This document shows positions 19,738 through 28,077 of a stretch of 64,000 nucleotides of DNA, in pieces. The first letter of the stretch is position 1. Each line of letters starts with the position of its first letter. The stretch spans positions 372,001 to 436,000 of the forward strand of contig NZ_VHIM01000001.1 of assembly GCF_006494655.1 (NCBI RefSeq), in the 5' to 3' direction. The translations under genes were made by a program, and so were the position numbers. The notes below the pieces were generated by a model. That model worked only from the letters and a program-made list of their open reading frames with translations. It was not told where the DNA came from and ran no database searches. Source of the DNA: Arthrobacter agilis (GTDB lineage Bacteria; Actinomycetota; Actinomycetes; Actinomycetales; Micrococcaceae).

Positions 19738-19861
19738 GGCAGGTCGAGAAACATTCCGGAAACATGCCCGGATCCCCTGATCCGAGTTTGAGCTTCCCCC
19801 GATGTGCTGTTCACTGAGCAGACGGCGCGCAGCGCAACGACGGTCGAGGAGGTTGCCCGGC

Positions 19862-20428
19862 ATGACCCCTCCGCCACGGGACGTCGGGCTCGACGCGCTG
19901 CCCGACGTCGTCCTCTGCGAGCGCGCGACCGACGGCGACACGGCGGCCTTCGAAGTCCTCGCCCGGCGCTACGGCCCGATGATGCGGGGTTACGCGATGC
20001 GCCTGACGGGCTCGACGGCGGATGCCGACGACGCCGTCCAGGAGACCCTGATCCACGCCTGGGACCACCTCGCCGATCTGCGGGACGGCTCCGTGGTGAA
20101 GTCCTGGCTCATGCGGATCTGCGGGCGGCGGAGCATCGACATCGTCCGGCGGCGGCGCGAGCACGCCGACGCGGACACCCTGGCCGGGGTGCCCGATCAC
20201 CGCCCCACTCCGGAGAGCGCCACCATCGCCGGCTCCGGACTCGACTCGCTCGCGCGGTCGCTCGAGGCCCTCCCCGCCGAGCAGCGCCAGTGCTGGGTGC
20301 TCAAGGAGATGGGCGGGCTGTCCTACGAGGAGATCGCGGAGCAGCTGCGCATCAGCAGTGAAAGCGTCCGGGGACGCCTCGCGCGGGCCCGCGCTACCCT
20401 GATGAAGGACATGGAGGGGTGGCGATGA
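19862..20428 (+). CDS. ECF-type RNA polymerase sigma factor
   Basis: The 188-residue protein has sigma region 2 (DTAAFEVLARRYGPMMRGYAMRLTGSTADADDAVQETLIHAWDHL), a short linker, and region 4 with the helix-turn-helix (LEALPAEQRQCWVLKEMGGLSYEEIAEQLRISSESVRGRLARAR). Regions 1 and 3 are absent, as in ECF sigmas. ATG 19862 has GGAGG nine bases upstream; the frame runs up to 19802 without conserved residues. Its stop overlaps the next gene by four bases (ATGA), tying it to a protein with an anti-sigma-type zinc motif, so release-type regulation is likely. Confidence 0.9.
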   Translation: MTPPPRDVGLDALPDVVLCERATDGDTAAFEVLARRYGPMMRGYAMRLTGSTADADDAVQETLIHAWDHLADLRDGSVVKSWLMRICGRRSIDIVRRRREHADADTLAGVPDHRPTPESATIAGSGLDSLARSLEALPAEQRQCWVLKEMGGLSYEEIAEQLRISSESVRGRLARARATLMKDMEGWR

Positions 20429-21069
20429 CCGACGAGACGAACGGCACGGACGCCCCGCGCCCGGCCCGCGCCGACTCCCCCGCCGACGACTGCGGCCATT
20501 CCCTCGAGGAACTGGGCGAGTACCTCGAGACGGGCTCGTCCCCCTACGCCGCGCACTTCGGCCAGTGCCCGCAGTGCCAGGCCGGCCTGGCGAGCCTGCG
20601 CGTCCTCGGCGACCTGACACGGAGGCTCGCCGAGGAGGACACGCAGGCTGCTGCGGCGTCCGACGGCTGGCTCCAGGACATCCTGTCCAACCTGCGGCTG
20701 GAGACACGCGCGGGCAGATCGATCCCGGTGGCGTCAGAGAACCCCGACGACGGCCTGTCGGAGACCGAAGGCGCCGTCGTCGCCCTCATCCGCAGCGCAG
20801 GTGACGCGATCGACGGCGTGACCATCGGCAAGTGCCGCCTGCACGGCGACATCACCCGACCGGGCGCGCCGACCCGCGTGGAGCTGAGCGTCACGGCCCT
20901 GCACGGGTATCGCCTGCCGGCGCTCGTCGACGCCCTCCGGACCAGTGTCGGCGAGGTGTTCGGCCTGCACACGGAGCTGCACCTCGACGGTGTGGACATC
21001 ACCGTGGCCGACATCGTCCAGGACGGGCAGGGGACCGCCCCGGGGCCAGGCCTGGAGGAGCACCCGTGA
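20425..21069 (+). CDS. ZAS zinc-finger / Asp23-Gls24-like protein, putative anti-sigma factor
   Basis: The 214-residue protein combines two parts. Residues 23-51 hold C23-G-H25 ... H44-x3-C48-x2-C51, the H-x3-C-x2-C pattern of zinc-binding anti-sigma domains. Residues about 110-205 (LSETEGAVVALIRSAGDAIDGVTIGKCRLHG, then VELSVTALHGYRLPALVDALRTSVGEVFGLHTELHLDGVDITVADIV) fit Asp23/Gls24 domains of envelope-stress proteins. No transmembrane segment is seen. Overlap with the sigma gene suggests they act as a pair. That it inhibits the sigma factor is inference from motif and position. GTG 20419 is an alternative start. Confidence 0.78.
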   Translation: MTDETNGTDAPRPARADSPADDCGHSLEELGEYLETGSSPYAAHFGQCPQCQAGLASLRVLGDLTRRLAEEDTQAAAASDGWLQDILSNLRLETRAGRSIPVASENPDDGLSETEGAVVALIRSAGDAIDGVTIGKCRLHGDITRPGAPTRVELSVTALHGYRLPALVDALRTSVGEVFGLHTELHLDGVDITVADIVQDGQGTAPGPGLEEHP

Positions 21070-21434
21070 GCCCGGACACCGTCGGCCTCGCACGGGAGAT
21101 CGAGGCCGCCGTTGCGGCAGTGGAGGGCGTGGTGGGCCTGTACCCACCGCACTCCGCTCTCCGCTCGGTCCTCAGCGCCGGCCGCTCCCGCATCCTGGCG
21201 ACCGACGGCGAAGGGCTGGCGGGCCTGCGGGAGGAGGCCGGTGTCCTCGTGGTGCATGTGCGCTTCGCGGGCACCTCGGACCATCCCGGCCCGTCCCTGG
21301 TGCGTCGCGTCGCGCACACGGTGAGGACCACCCTAGGCGAGCGGGCTGCCGGCGCCGAGGTCCGGGTGCAGCTCTGCGCGATCGTGGCGCCCGCCGATCT
21401 GCCCCGCGTCATGGATGCCGCGGACCAGGACTAG
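21066..21434 (+). CDS. Small Asp23-like partner protein
   Basis: The 122-residue product starts at GTG 21066, overlapping the previous stop (GTGA), with GGAGGAG five bases before it. It has an alpha/beta pattern (IEAAVAAVEGVVGLYPP, then GVLVVHVRFAGTS, then LVRRVAHTVRTTLGERAAGAEVRVQLCAIV) like the amphipathic helix and strand order of Asp23-type domains. No signal or membrane segment is seen. It is the third cistron of the sigma unit. Exact role is unknown. Confidence 0.65.
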   Translation: MSPDTVGLAREIEAAVAAVEGVVGLYPPHSALRSVLSAGRSRILATDGEGLAGLREEAGVLVVHVRFAGTSDHPGPSLVRRVAHTVRTTLGERAAGAEVRVQLCAIVAPADLPRVMDAADQD

Positions 21435-21499
21435 CGGCCTGCAGACGGCCCCCGTAGGCTCGGCAACGGACCAGTTCTCCTTCATCGAAAGGCACCACC

Positions 21500-21910
21500 A
21501 TGGGTTTCCGCCCCAGCCACATCCCCCTGCGTCTTGCAACGGGAGCGTTCATCCTCAATTCCGGCCTGGGCAAGACCGCCCTGGACGAGGGCACCGCAGG
21601 CTACCTGCAGTCGATGGCGGCCAGGGCCATCCCCCAGGTCAGCCAGATCGAGCCACAGCAGTTCGGCAAGGCCCTCGCGGCGTCCGAGATCGCCCTCGGG
21701 TCCGCACTGCTCGCCCCCTTCGTGCCGAGCAGGCTCGCCGGGCTGGGGCTGCTCGCGTTCTCGGTGGGCATGATCACCATGTACCTCCGCACGCCGGGCC
21801 TCACCGAGGAGGACGGCATCCGGCCCACCCAGGAGGGCACGGCCGTGGCGAAGGACATCTGGATGGTCGGGATCGCGCTCTCCCTCCTGCTGGACCGCAA
21901 GAAGAAGTAG
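21500..21910 (+). CDS. DoxX-like small membrane protein
   Basis: The 136-residue protein has three to four hydrophobic segments (PLRLATGAFILNSGLGK, FGKALAASEIALGSALLAPFV, LAGLGLLAFSVGMITMYLRTP, VAKDIWMVGIALSLLL). This layout and the first-helix motif RLATGAFILNSG recall DoxX/DoxD-like proteins. It ends in DRKKK, likely cytosolic. GAAAGG lies seven bases before the ATG. It follows the sigma unit by 65 bp and may belong to its regulon; that is inference. Confidence 0.6.
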   Translation: MGFRPSHIPLRLATGAFILNSGLGKTALDEGTAGYLQSMAARAIPQVSQIEPQQFGKALAASEIALGSALLAPFVPSRLAGLGLLAFSVGMITMYLRTPGLTEEDGIRPTQEGTAVAKDIWMVGIALSLLLDRKKK

Positions 21911-21935
21911 GTCCCACCGGAGGGGATGCGGAGCC

Positions 21936-22703
21936 ATGTGCGGACGGTTCGTGATCGCCGGCAACAGGGCCGACCTGATCGACGCCTTCGAAGTGGACGA
22001 GTCGGTCGGCGACGAGGTCCGGCCGTCCTGGAACGTGGCGCCGACCGACACCGTGCAGCTCGTCGTCGAACGGCTGGACCCGGACACCGGGGAACTGACC
22101 CGACGGCTCGAACCGGCACGCTGGGGCCTCATCCCCTCCTGGGCCACGTCCGCCTCCGTGGGCTCGCGCATGATCAACGCACGCAGCGAGACCCTGCTGG
22201 AGAAGCCGTCCTTCCGGTCGGCGGCCCTCAAGCGCCGCGGGCTCGTCCCCGCGGACGGCTACTACGAATGGCGGAAGAACGACGACGGCTCGAAGACCCC
22301 GATCTACCTGCACGGGCAGGACGCCGCCCACCTCGGTTTCGCCGCGATCTACGAGTTCTGGCGGGACCCGGCCACGGCCACCGAGGAACAGCCCAGGGGC
22401 AGCTGGGTGGTCAGCTGCAGCATCATCACCCGTCCCGCGAGCGACACCCTGGGCGAGATCCACGACCGCACGCCCGTGATCGTGCCGCCCGGGCTGCGGA
22501 GCGACTGGCTGGATCCCCGGAACGCATCCCGTCCGGTGGTCCAGGAACTGCTCGACGCGATCCCCGACCCGCAGCTGGTTCCACGCCTCGTCGGCCCGCG
22601 GGTGGGCTCCGTCCGCAACGACGGTCCGGAGCTCATCGAGCCCCTGCCGGATGCCGGGGCGGATGTCCCGTCCGCGCCCGACGGGCAGCAGACCCTCCTG
22701 TAG
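21936..22703 (+). CDS. SOS response-associated peptidase / abasic-site shield (YedK/HMCES)
   Basis: The 255-residue protein begins MCGRFVI, with the catalytic Cys2 that forms a thiazolidine link to abasic sites in single-stranded DNA. Other conserved elements are SWNVAPTD, ARWGLIPSWA, MINARSETL (Asn and Glu), VPADGYYEW (Glu) and EIHDRTPVI (His). All catalytic residues are present. The C-terminal 50 residues (VGPRVGSVRNDGPELIEPL) fit actinobacterial members. GGAG precedes the ATG. No SOS box was identified by eye. Confidence 0.94.
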   Translation: MCGRFVIAGNRADLIDAFEVDESVGDEVRPSWNVAPTDTVQLVVERLDPDTGELTRRLEPARWGLIPSWATSASVGSRMINARSETLLEKPSFRSAALKRRGLVPADGYYEWRKNDDGSKTPIYLHGQDAAHLGFAAIYEFWRDPATATEEQPRGSWVVSCSIITRPASDTLGEIHDRTPVIVPPGLRSDWLDPRNASRPVVQELLDAIPDPQLVPRLVGPRVGSVRNDGPELIEPLPDAGADVPSAPDGQQTLL

Positions 22704-22727
22704 CCCGGACTCCCATGGCCGGCCCGG

Positions 22728-23078
22728 TCACTCCGGGCGGGCCGGGCTGTCCGGGCCGTCGCGCTCCCCGCACTGGCGCCCGGTCCCGCCCGGGTGCCCG
22801 CCCGGCTCCTTCCGATGTGGACCCTCCATGCCGCCGTAGGGTGCGCGGGGCAGGGGCGGCTGGTCCGCGATGAACTCGTTGACCGCCAGGGCGAGGATGT
22901 CGCGGTCGAAGGGCGGCAGGAGCAGGGAACTGTAAAGGTAGGCGTCGATCTCCTCCTCGCCGGCATTGCCGCCGAGGCTGAAGTACCGGAGCCACAACTC
23001 GTAGGTGGACAGCGCCGTCGAGCGGAAGGCCGCGCACGTCCGTCGCTGCTGCTCCTGCTGGCTCATGCCCGTCGTCAT
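22728..23078 (-). CDS. Small protein with a W-L-x-Y ... RDIL-A-x-NE module, unknown function
   Basis: The 116-residue protein starts at ATG 23078 with GGAGG seven bases upstream. Its core, ELWLRYFSLGGNAGEEEIDAYL to RDILALAVNEFIADQ, resembles residues about 15-75 of the GAF protein encoded at 52553-53362 (QVWLHYCGNGGRASEAHLALFL to RDILAHAINEMLWDR). The shared module looks all-helical. The tail after residue 80 is Gly/Pro/charged and likely disordered. I do not recognise a named family. Its stop is 24 bases from the convergent YedK stop. Confidence 0.72.
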   Translation of the reverse strand: MTTGMSQQEQQRRTCAAFRSTALSTYELWLRYFSLGGNAGEEEIDAYLYSSLLLPPFDRDILALAVNEFIADQPPLPRAPYGGMEGPHRKEPGGHPGGTGRQCGERDGPDSPARPE

Positions 23079-23258
23079 CCCGAAACCTCCCGGGTGCGGC
23101 CGCCGGATGCACGGGCGCATCCGGGGGTCGCGCCGTCGTCCTGCACCGCGCTGATCACCCCACCGTATCGCCGACCCGTCCCGGACCGGGCGTCGGCTCA
23201 TCCTCAACGTAGCGACGGGGCCGGGATATGGGAACCCCGCGGGGCCGGGAGGATTCGC

Positions 23259-23287
23259 TTGTTGCCGCCGCGCGGCGTGCCTAGGGT
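23259..23287 (+). promoter_or_regulatory. Promoter of the MBL-fold gene
   Basis: TTGTTG (23259-23264) and TAGGGT (23282-23287) are 17 bp apart, in good -35/-10 spacing. The start would be near 23294, giving a leader of about 55 nt that ends in GGGAGG before ATG 23349. Confidence 0.5.
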
Positions 23288-23348
23288 CGAAAGCGCAGAG
23301 GATGCATCCACGAGGACACGGCAGGCACGGCGCGCGGGAGGCAGACGC

Positions 23349-24092
23349 ATGATCAGGACGGACATGGCACCGGGTATCCACTTCGTGGAGCATGCGAGGA
23401 CCAACGTCTACCTCGTGGAGGACGACGACGGCGTGCTGCTGGTGGACACCGGCCTGCCGCGCTCCAGGGGCCTGCTGCGGGAGGCCCTCCAGCGGATCGG
23501 CCGATCGGTCGAGGACATCAGGGCGGTGGTCCTGACCCACGGGCACTTCGACCATGTGGGAACGGCCGAGTACCTTCGGTCGCGGCACGGGATCCCCGTG
23601 TACTGCCACCCGGACGACGCCCACCTGGCCGCGCACCCCTACAGCTACGAGCGGGAGCGGACACCCCTCCTGTACCCGCTCCGCTACCCCCGTGCCATCC
23701 CGGGGCTCGCCCGGATGACCGCGGCGGGCGCGCTGGCCGTCAGGGGCGTGGCGGACACCCTCCCCCTCACGCCCGAGGCGGCCGCGGCGCTGCCCGGCGC
23801 CCCCCGGCTCGTCCCGACGCCCGGGCACACGAAAGGCCACTGCGGTCTGCACTTCCCGGATCGCGACGCGGTGGTCAGCGGTGACGCCCTCGTGACCCTC
23901 GATCCGTACACCGGCCATCCGGGTCCGCAGGTGGTGGCCCGCGCGGCGACGGCGGACACCGCGACCGCCCTCCGGTCCCTCGAGGCGCTGCGGGCGACGT
24001 CGGCGAGGACGGTACTGCCGGGCCACGGATTCCCCTGGCGTGCGGGTGTGGACACCGCTGTCGCGCAGGCCCTCGAGGTCGGCGGGCACTAG
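23349..24092 (+). CDS. MBL-fold metallo-hydrolase
   Basis: The 247-residue protein shows the metallo-beta-lactamase metal motif VVLTHGHFDHVG at about residue 60, PTPGHTKGHCGLHF, VVSGDALVT and a final TVLPGHGFPW. The layout matches glyoxalase II-like or lactonase-like hydrolases, and substrate cannot be told. Start ATG 23349 has GGGAGG seven bases upstream; the open frame further upstream to 22794 is antisense noise. It precedes the PLD gene by 46 bp. Confidence 0.85.
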   Translation: MIRTDMAPGIHFVEHARTNVYLVEDDDGVLLVDTGLPRSRGLLREALQRIGRSVEDIRAVVLTHGHFDHVGTAEYLRSRHGIPVYCHPDDAHLAAHPYSYERERTPLLYPLRYPRAIPGLARMTAAGALAVRGVADTLPLTPEAAAALPGAPRLVPTPGHTKGHCGLHFPDRDAVVSGDALVTLDPYTGHPGPQVVARAATADTATALRSLEALRATSARTVLPGHGFPWRAGVDTAVAQALEVGGH

Positions 24093-24126
24093 TCCGGCGG
24101 CCACCGAACCCGTGCTGACGAGGGGA

Positions 24127-24132
24127 TACGCT
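24127..24132 (+). promoter_or_regulatory. -10 box of a leaderless transcript for the PLD gene
   Basis: TACGCT is followed by six bases (GGGCCC) and ATG 24139, with no ribosome site. The start is therefore expected on the A of ATG. Confidence 0.5.
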
Positions 24133-24138
24133 GGGCCC

Positions 24139-25395
24139 ATGGGCTGGTTCACGCAGAAGACGATCATGGGGTACGCCGGCGTCACGGTGAGACGGGCCGC
24201 TCTCGGTCTGTTCTCGGCGCAGGCTGTCGTGATCGGTGGCCTGGTCGCCGTGGACGCCTACCAGAAGCGCCAGCGCCGCAAGCGCCCTGGCTTCCCCCAG
24301 CCGGGGACGTTCCACACGAGGATCGCCGAGACCGACACCACCGTCTACACGTACGGCGAGGACCTCTTCGACGCGATGATCGCGGCGATCGACCGCGCCG
24401 AGCACCAGGTACTCCTCGAGACGTACATCTGGAAGGGCGATGAGGTCGGCGCGCGTTTCCGTGATGCCGTGAACCGGGCCGCCGAGCGCGGCGTGAAGGT
24501 CTTCGTGATCTACGACGGCTTCGCCAATCTCGTGGTCAATCCGTTCTTCTACTCCTGGCACCCCCTGGTGAACGCGTACCGCTTCCCCGTCCTGCGCCCG
24601 TCCATCGTGTTCACGAACATCCGCGGAACGGGTTTCGACCACCGCAAGGTCCTCGTGGTCGACGACGAGGTGGGCTTCGTGGGCGGCTACAACATCGGAT
24701 CGCTGTACGCGACGAAATGGCGTGACACCCACCTGGAGATCCGCGGGCCGTCCGTCTGGGAGCTCCGCGAGGCCTTCGCCAGCTTCTGGAATCTCCGGGC
24801 CATCCCCCGCAGGCCCGAGCTCCCCGATCTCAGTGCGACCTTCTGGGAGCCCCGTATCCGTGCGGTGAACAACATCCCGGCCTATCTCGTGTTCCCCATC
24901 CGCGGTGTCTATCTCGACGCGATCAACCGCGCGCAGCACCACATCTTCATCACCACCGCCTACTTCATCCCCGACCGGCAGATCCTCGACGCGCTGCTGC
25001 GGGCCAGCCGCCGCGGCGTGGACGTCCGCGTGATCCTGCCCGAGGACTCCAACCATGTGGTCTCCGACTGGCTCTCCCGCGGTTTCTACTCGTCGCTCAT
25101 CAGCGCGGGCGTGCAGATCCTGCTGTACCAGCACTCGATGATCCATGCGAAGACAGCAACCATCGACGGCGAGTGGAGCACCGTGGGCACCGCGAACATC
25201 GACCGCCTGAGCCTGACCGGCAACTACGAGATCAACCTCGAGATCTTCGATCGTGCCCTTGCGAAGACCATGGAGCGGATCTTCGACGTCGACTCCTCCA
25301 ACAGCCGGGTCCTGACCCAGGAGGAGTGGGACAGCCGGCACGTGGTGGCGCGCGCGAGCGAGCTCATCCTCGCCCCGTTGCGTCCCTTCCTGTAG
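24139..25395 (+). CDS. Phospholipase D-superfamily protein, cardiolipin-synthase-like
   Basis: The 418-residue protein has an N-terminal hydrophobic segment (AALGLFSAQAVVIGGLVAV) and two HKD catalytic motifs: FDHRKVLVVDDEVGFVGGYN near residue 168 and IHAKTATIDGEWSTVGTANID near residue 336. LETYIWKGDEVGARFRDAVNRAAERGVKVFVIYDG is the usual cardiolipin-synthase stretch. It should transfer phosphatidyl groups between phosphatidylglycerol molecules at the membrane. Its 3' end overlaps the convergent regulator gene by 32 bases. Confidence 0.88.
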   Translation: MGWFTQKTIMGYAGVTVRRAALGLFSAQAVVIGGLVAVDAYQKRQRRKRPGFPQPGTFHTRIAETDTTVYTYGEDLFDAMIAAIDRAEHQVLLETYIWKGDEVGARFRDAVNRAAERGVKVFVIYDGFANLVVNPFFYSWHPLVNAYRFPVLRPSIVFTNIRGTGFDHRKVLVVDDEVGFVGGYNIGSLYATKWRDTHLEIRGPSVWELREAFASFWNLRAIPRRPELPDLSATFWEPRIRAVNNIPAYLVFPIRGVYLDAINRAQHHIFITTAYFIPDRQILDALLRASRRGVDVRVILPEDSNHVVSDWLSRGFYSSLISAGVQILLYQHSMIHAKTATIDGEWSTVGTANIDRLSLTGNYEINLEIFDRALAKTMERIFDVDSSNSRVLTQEEWDSRHVVARASELILAPLRPFL

Positions 25396-26155
25396 GCCCG
25401 GACTCCCGGAGCGACGAGAAACGCTCCATGTAGCCACGCTGCGAGGCCTCCACATGGCGGGCCATGAGGCGTTCGGCCTCCGCCTCGCTCCCGGCATCGA
25501 TGGCCGCCATGACCAGCCGGTGCTCGCCCCACGACTGCTTGCCGCGGTGATCGACGTCGGCCGCATACAGCCACTCGATCTTGCCCGAGATCTGGCGGAG
25601 CAGAGCTGCGAGCGAGGAACTGCCGCTCAGCTCCGCGACACCGAGGTGGAAGCGGATGTTGAGGTCGGGGAGCTCGGTGAGGTCGTCGGCGGACACGGCG
25701 CGGTCACCGTCGTCGAGGATCTCCGCGAGCCCCCGCCTGGCCGACCACCATCCCGGGTCGGGGGCGTCCGCGGCGAACTGCGCAGCGGCGCGGCGGGCAG
25801 CCCGGCGGGCGATGGTGGATTCGATGACGCCACGCACGGCGAAGAGGTCCTCGGCGTCCTCGAGGGGGATCGCCGCCACGGTGGACCCGGCGTAGGGCCT
25901 CGAGTCGACGAACCCCTCGGCCTCGAGCGCCCGCAGCGCCTCCCGCACGGGGACGCGCGAGACACCGTACTTCGTGGCCAGAGCCGCCTCCGTCACCCGG
26001 ACGCCCGGCAGCAGGGAACCGCGGATGATGTCGCGCCGGATCGCGTCGAGAACGCGCTGCGGGGCCGCGGCATCCTGCTCAGGCCGCAAGCGCTGCACCC
26101 CGGACGGCGTCGGGAGCTCGTGTCGTGGACTCCGCGCGGGGAGACGCGGTGCCAC
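25364..26155 (-). CDS. GntR-family regulator, FCD subfamily
   Basis: The 263-residue protein has an N-terminal winged helix (RVLDAIRRDIIRGSLLPGVRVTEAALATKYGVSRVPVREALRALEAEGFVDSRPYAGSTVA) and an FCD ligand-binding domain with metal-site residues in DLNIRFHLGVAELSG and EHRLVMAAIDAG. It follows the gamma-glutamyltransferase gene by 26 bases on the same strand and so is probably co-transcribed. Two FCD-type operator-like sites upstream of that gene (28007 and 28038) suggest self-control. The GTG start at 26155 lacks a ribosome site and is uncertain. Confidence 0.86.
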   Translation of the reverse strand: MAPRLPARSPRHELPTPSGVQRLRPEQDAAAPQRVLDAIRRDIIRGSLLPGVRVTEAALATKYGVSRVPVREALRALEAEGFVDSRPYAGSTVAAIPLEDAEDLFAVRGVIESTIARRAARRAAAQFAADAPDPGWWSARRGLAEILDDGDRAVSADDLTELPDLNIRFHLGVAELSGSSSLAALLRQISGKIEWLYAADVDHRGKQSWGEHRLVMAAIDAGSEAEAERLMARHVEASQRGYMERFSSLRESGPTGRDATGRG

Positions 26156-26181
26156 TTGCGATCCCGCTCACGGTCCCGCCG

Positions 26182-27990
26182 TCAGCGCCCTGCAGCATAG
26201 CCCTGCGCTCCGCGCGGGTTCGCGGCGGCGGAGAGCACGCCTGTCTCGTGGTCCTTCGTGACAGAGGAGAGGCGGCCGAGCGACCAGTCCCCCGCCCGGG
26301 TGACGACGTGGCCCCGGCGTTCGAGGTCCGCGATCACGTCCTCGCCCAGCCGGTCCTCCACGACGGCGCCGCCCGGCTCCCAGGTGCGCGGCCAGAAGGA
26401 CCCGGGGATGGACGTGGTGTGCAGGGACGGTGCGTCGATGGCCTGTTGCGGCGTGTAGCCGCCCACGATGGTGCGGAGGATGTAGAGCAGCTGCCACTGG
26501 TCCTGCTGGTCGCCGCCGGGAGAACCGAGCGCGACGACGGGCCTGCCGTCCTTCAGGATGAGCGTCGGCGTGAGCGTGGTGCGGGGGCGTCTGCCTGCCT
26601 CGAGGGTGGACGGCCCGCCCTCCTCGAGCCAGGTCATCTGCAGCCGCGAGCCGAGGCAGAATCCGAGCTCGGGGATGGTCGGCGAGGACTGCAGCCAGCC
26701 GCCGCTCGGCGTCGCGGAGACCATGTTGCCATGCGCGTCGACGACGTCGATGTGGCACGTGTCGCCGCGCGTCTCACCGCTGCGGGACACCGTGGGCTCC
26801 CCGACCCCGGCGAAGCCGCTGCCGTCCGCGAGGGCGGGCGGCGTGTAGCCGGTACGCAGCGGCGGCGTGAAGGGCGTGAACCCGGGGACGGCCCCCGGCC
26901 GGAAGTCGTGCGAGGCCGCGTCGGTGATCAACGCGCGCCGTTCGGCAGCGTACTCCGGCGAGAGCAGGTGTTCCATCGGCACGTCGGCGTCGCCGTAGTA
27001 GGCCTCGCGGTCGGCGATGGCGAGCTTCTGCGCCTCGAGGATGGTGTGGGCGCCGAGGGCCGTCGATGGGTCGAGGTGCTCGTCGTCGAACCCGTCGAGG
27101 ATGGCGAGGGTCTGCAGCAGGGCCGGCCCCTGGCCCCACGGGCCGGTCTTGGCGATGGTGTACCCGCGGAACTCGAGCGTCGTCGCCTCCTCGTAGCCCG
27201 CCTCGAAGCCCGCGAAGTCCTCTACGGTGATCACGCCGGCGTGGTCGAGCCCGGAGGAGTGCCGGTGCGGGGTCCGCACGAACTCCGCCGCGGCCTGCGC
27301 CACGAGGCCCGTACGCCACTCGAGCCGGGCCGCGTCGATGCGCTCCTCCCGCGTGCCGCCCCCCACTGTGGCGCCGACCAGCGAGTCCAGGACCCGCGCG
27401 TACGCCTCGTTGCGGACGACGTCCCCCTCACGAGGCGGCTTGCCCTCGGGCAGCCACAGTGCTGCCGAGGTGGGCCAGTGCTCGGTGAACAGCTCGGCGA
27501 CGGCGGCGATGGTCGCACCGACCCGGCCGACGATCGGGTGGCCGTCACGGGCGTACCCGATGGCGAAGGCGAGCACGTCCTCCAGTTCCCAGGTGCCGTG
27601 GTCCCGCAGAAGCACGAGCCAGGCGTCGACGGCGGCGGGGACCGCCGCGGCGAGCGCTCCGGCGCCGGGCACGAGTTCGAGTCCCTCGGCGAGGTAGTGC
27701 TCCCGGGTGGCGGCCGCGGGTGCCGGCCCCTGGCCCATGAGGACCACGGGCCTGCCCGGCTCCCCCGCGGTCGCGAAGACGCCGGTCATGTCCCCGCCGG
27801 GACCGTTGAGGTGCGGCTCGACGACGTGCAGGACGAAGGCCCCGGCGACCGCGGCGTCGAACGCGTTGCCGCCGCGTTCGAGCACGGCCTGGGCTGACGC
27901 CGTCGCGAGCCAGTGCGTCGACGCACTCATACCGAAGGTGCCCTGCAGGGTGGGCCGCGTGGTGAACGAGGGAGGGGGCGTGTACGTCAT
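26182..27990 (-). CDS. Gamma-glutamyltransferase-family protein
   Basis: The 602-residue protein starts at ATG 27990, with GGAAG eight bases before it. The N-terminal part shows ASAQAVLERGGNAFDAAVAGAFVLHVVEPHLNGPGGDM, and the maturation site is GDTCHIDVVDAHGNMVSATPSGGW with a candidate nucleophile Thr. GSPGGDQQDQWQLLYILRTIVGG closes the small subunit. Family members cleave gamma-glutamyl amides (glutathione) or related acyl bonds, including cephalosporin-type acylases. No signal peptide is visible, so cytosolic use of an imported amide is likely. It heads a unit with the FCD regulator. Confidence 0.88.
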   Translation of the reverse strand: MTYTPPPSFTTRPTLQGTFGMSASTHWLATASAQAVLERGGNAFDAAVAGAFVLHVVEPHLNGPGGDMTGVFATAGEPGRPVVLMGQGPAPAAATREHYLAEGLELVPGAGALAAAVPAAVDAWLVLLRDHGTWELEDVLAFAIGYARDGHPIVGRVGATIAAVAELFTEHWPTSAALWLPEGKPPREGDVVRNEAYARVLDSLVGATVGGGTREERIDAARLEWRTGLVAQAAAEFVRTPHRHSSGLDHAGVITVEDFAGFEAGYEEATTLEFRGYTIAKTGPWGQGPALLQTLAILDGFDDEHLDPSTALGAHTILEAQKLAIADREAYYGDADVPMEHLLSPEYAAERRALITDAASHDFRPGAVPGFTPFTPPLRTGYTPPALADGSGFAGVGEPTVSRSGETRGDTCHIDVVDAHGNMVSATPSGGWLQSSPTIPELGFCLGSRLQMTWLEEGGPSTLEAGRRPRTTLTPTLILKDGRPVVALGSPGGDQQDQWQLLYILRTIVGGYTPQQAIDAPSLHTTSIPGSFWPRTWEPGGAVVEDRLGEDVIADLERRGHVVTRAGDWSLGRLSSVTKDHETGVLSAAANPRGAQGYAAGR

Positions 27991-28006
27991 CGGGGTCACT
28001 TCCGGA

Positions 28007-28049
28007 ATTGAATACAATGGCTGCTCCGACGATAGGCTTCGTATACATT
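28007..28049. promoter_or_regulatory. Two operator-like sites for the FCD regulator
   Basis: Site 1 (28007-28018) reads ATTGTATTCAAT on the minus strand, one base off the ATTGTATACAAT palindrome bound by many FCD regulators. Site 2 (28038-28049) is TTCGTATACATT with a perfect GTATAC core. Their centres are 31 bp apart (three helical turns) in the 87-bp divergent region between the transferase and DUF1275 genes. Confidence 0.6.
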
Positions 28050-28077
28050 CATTTCAAGGTCGTTGCCGGAGGAAATC

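Noticed and set aside
19758-19788. ECF-type promoter (GGAAAC ... GTT) before the sigma gene
   Set aside because: The spacing to any plausible -10 element is outside the usual 16-19 bp; it may be chance.
23103-23124. Stem with a six-base ACGGGC loop, resembling ANTAR-target hairpins
   Set aside because: The A1/G4 loop appears only on the plus strand, upstream of the likely promoter at 23259; the transcribed minus strand has the wrong loop. The second hairpin is missing.
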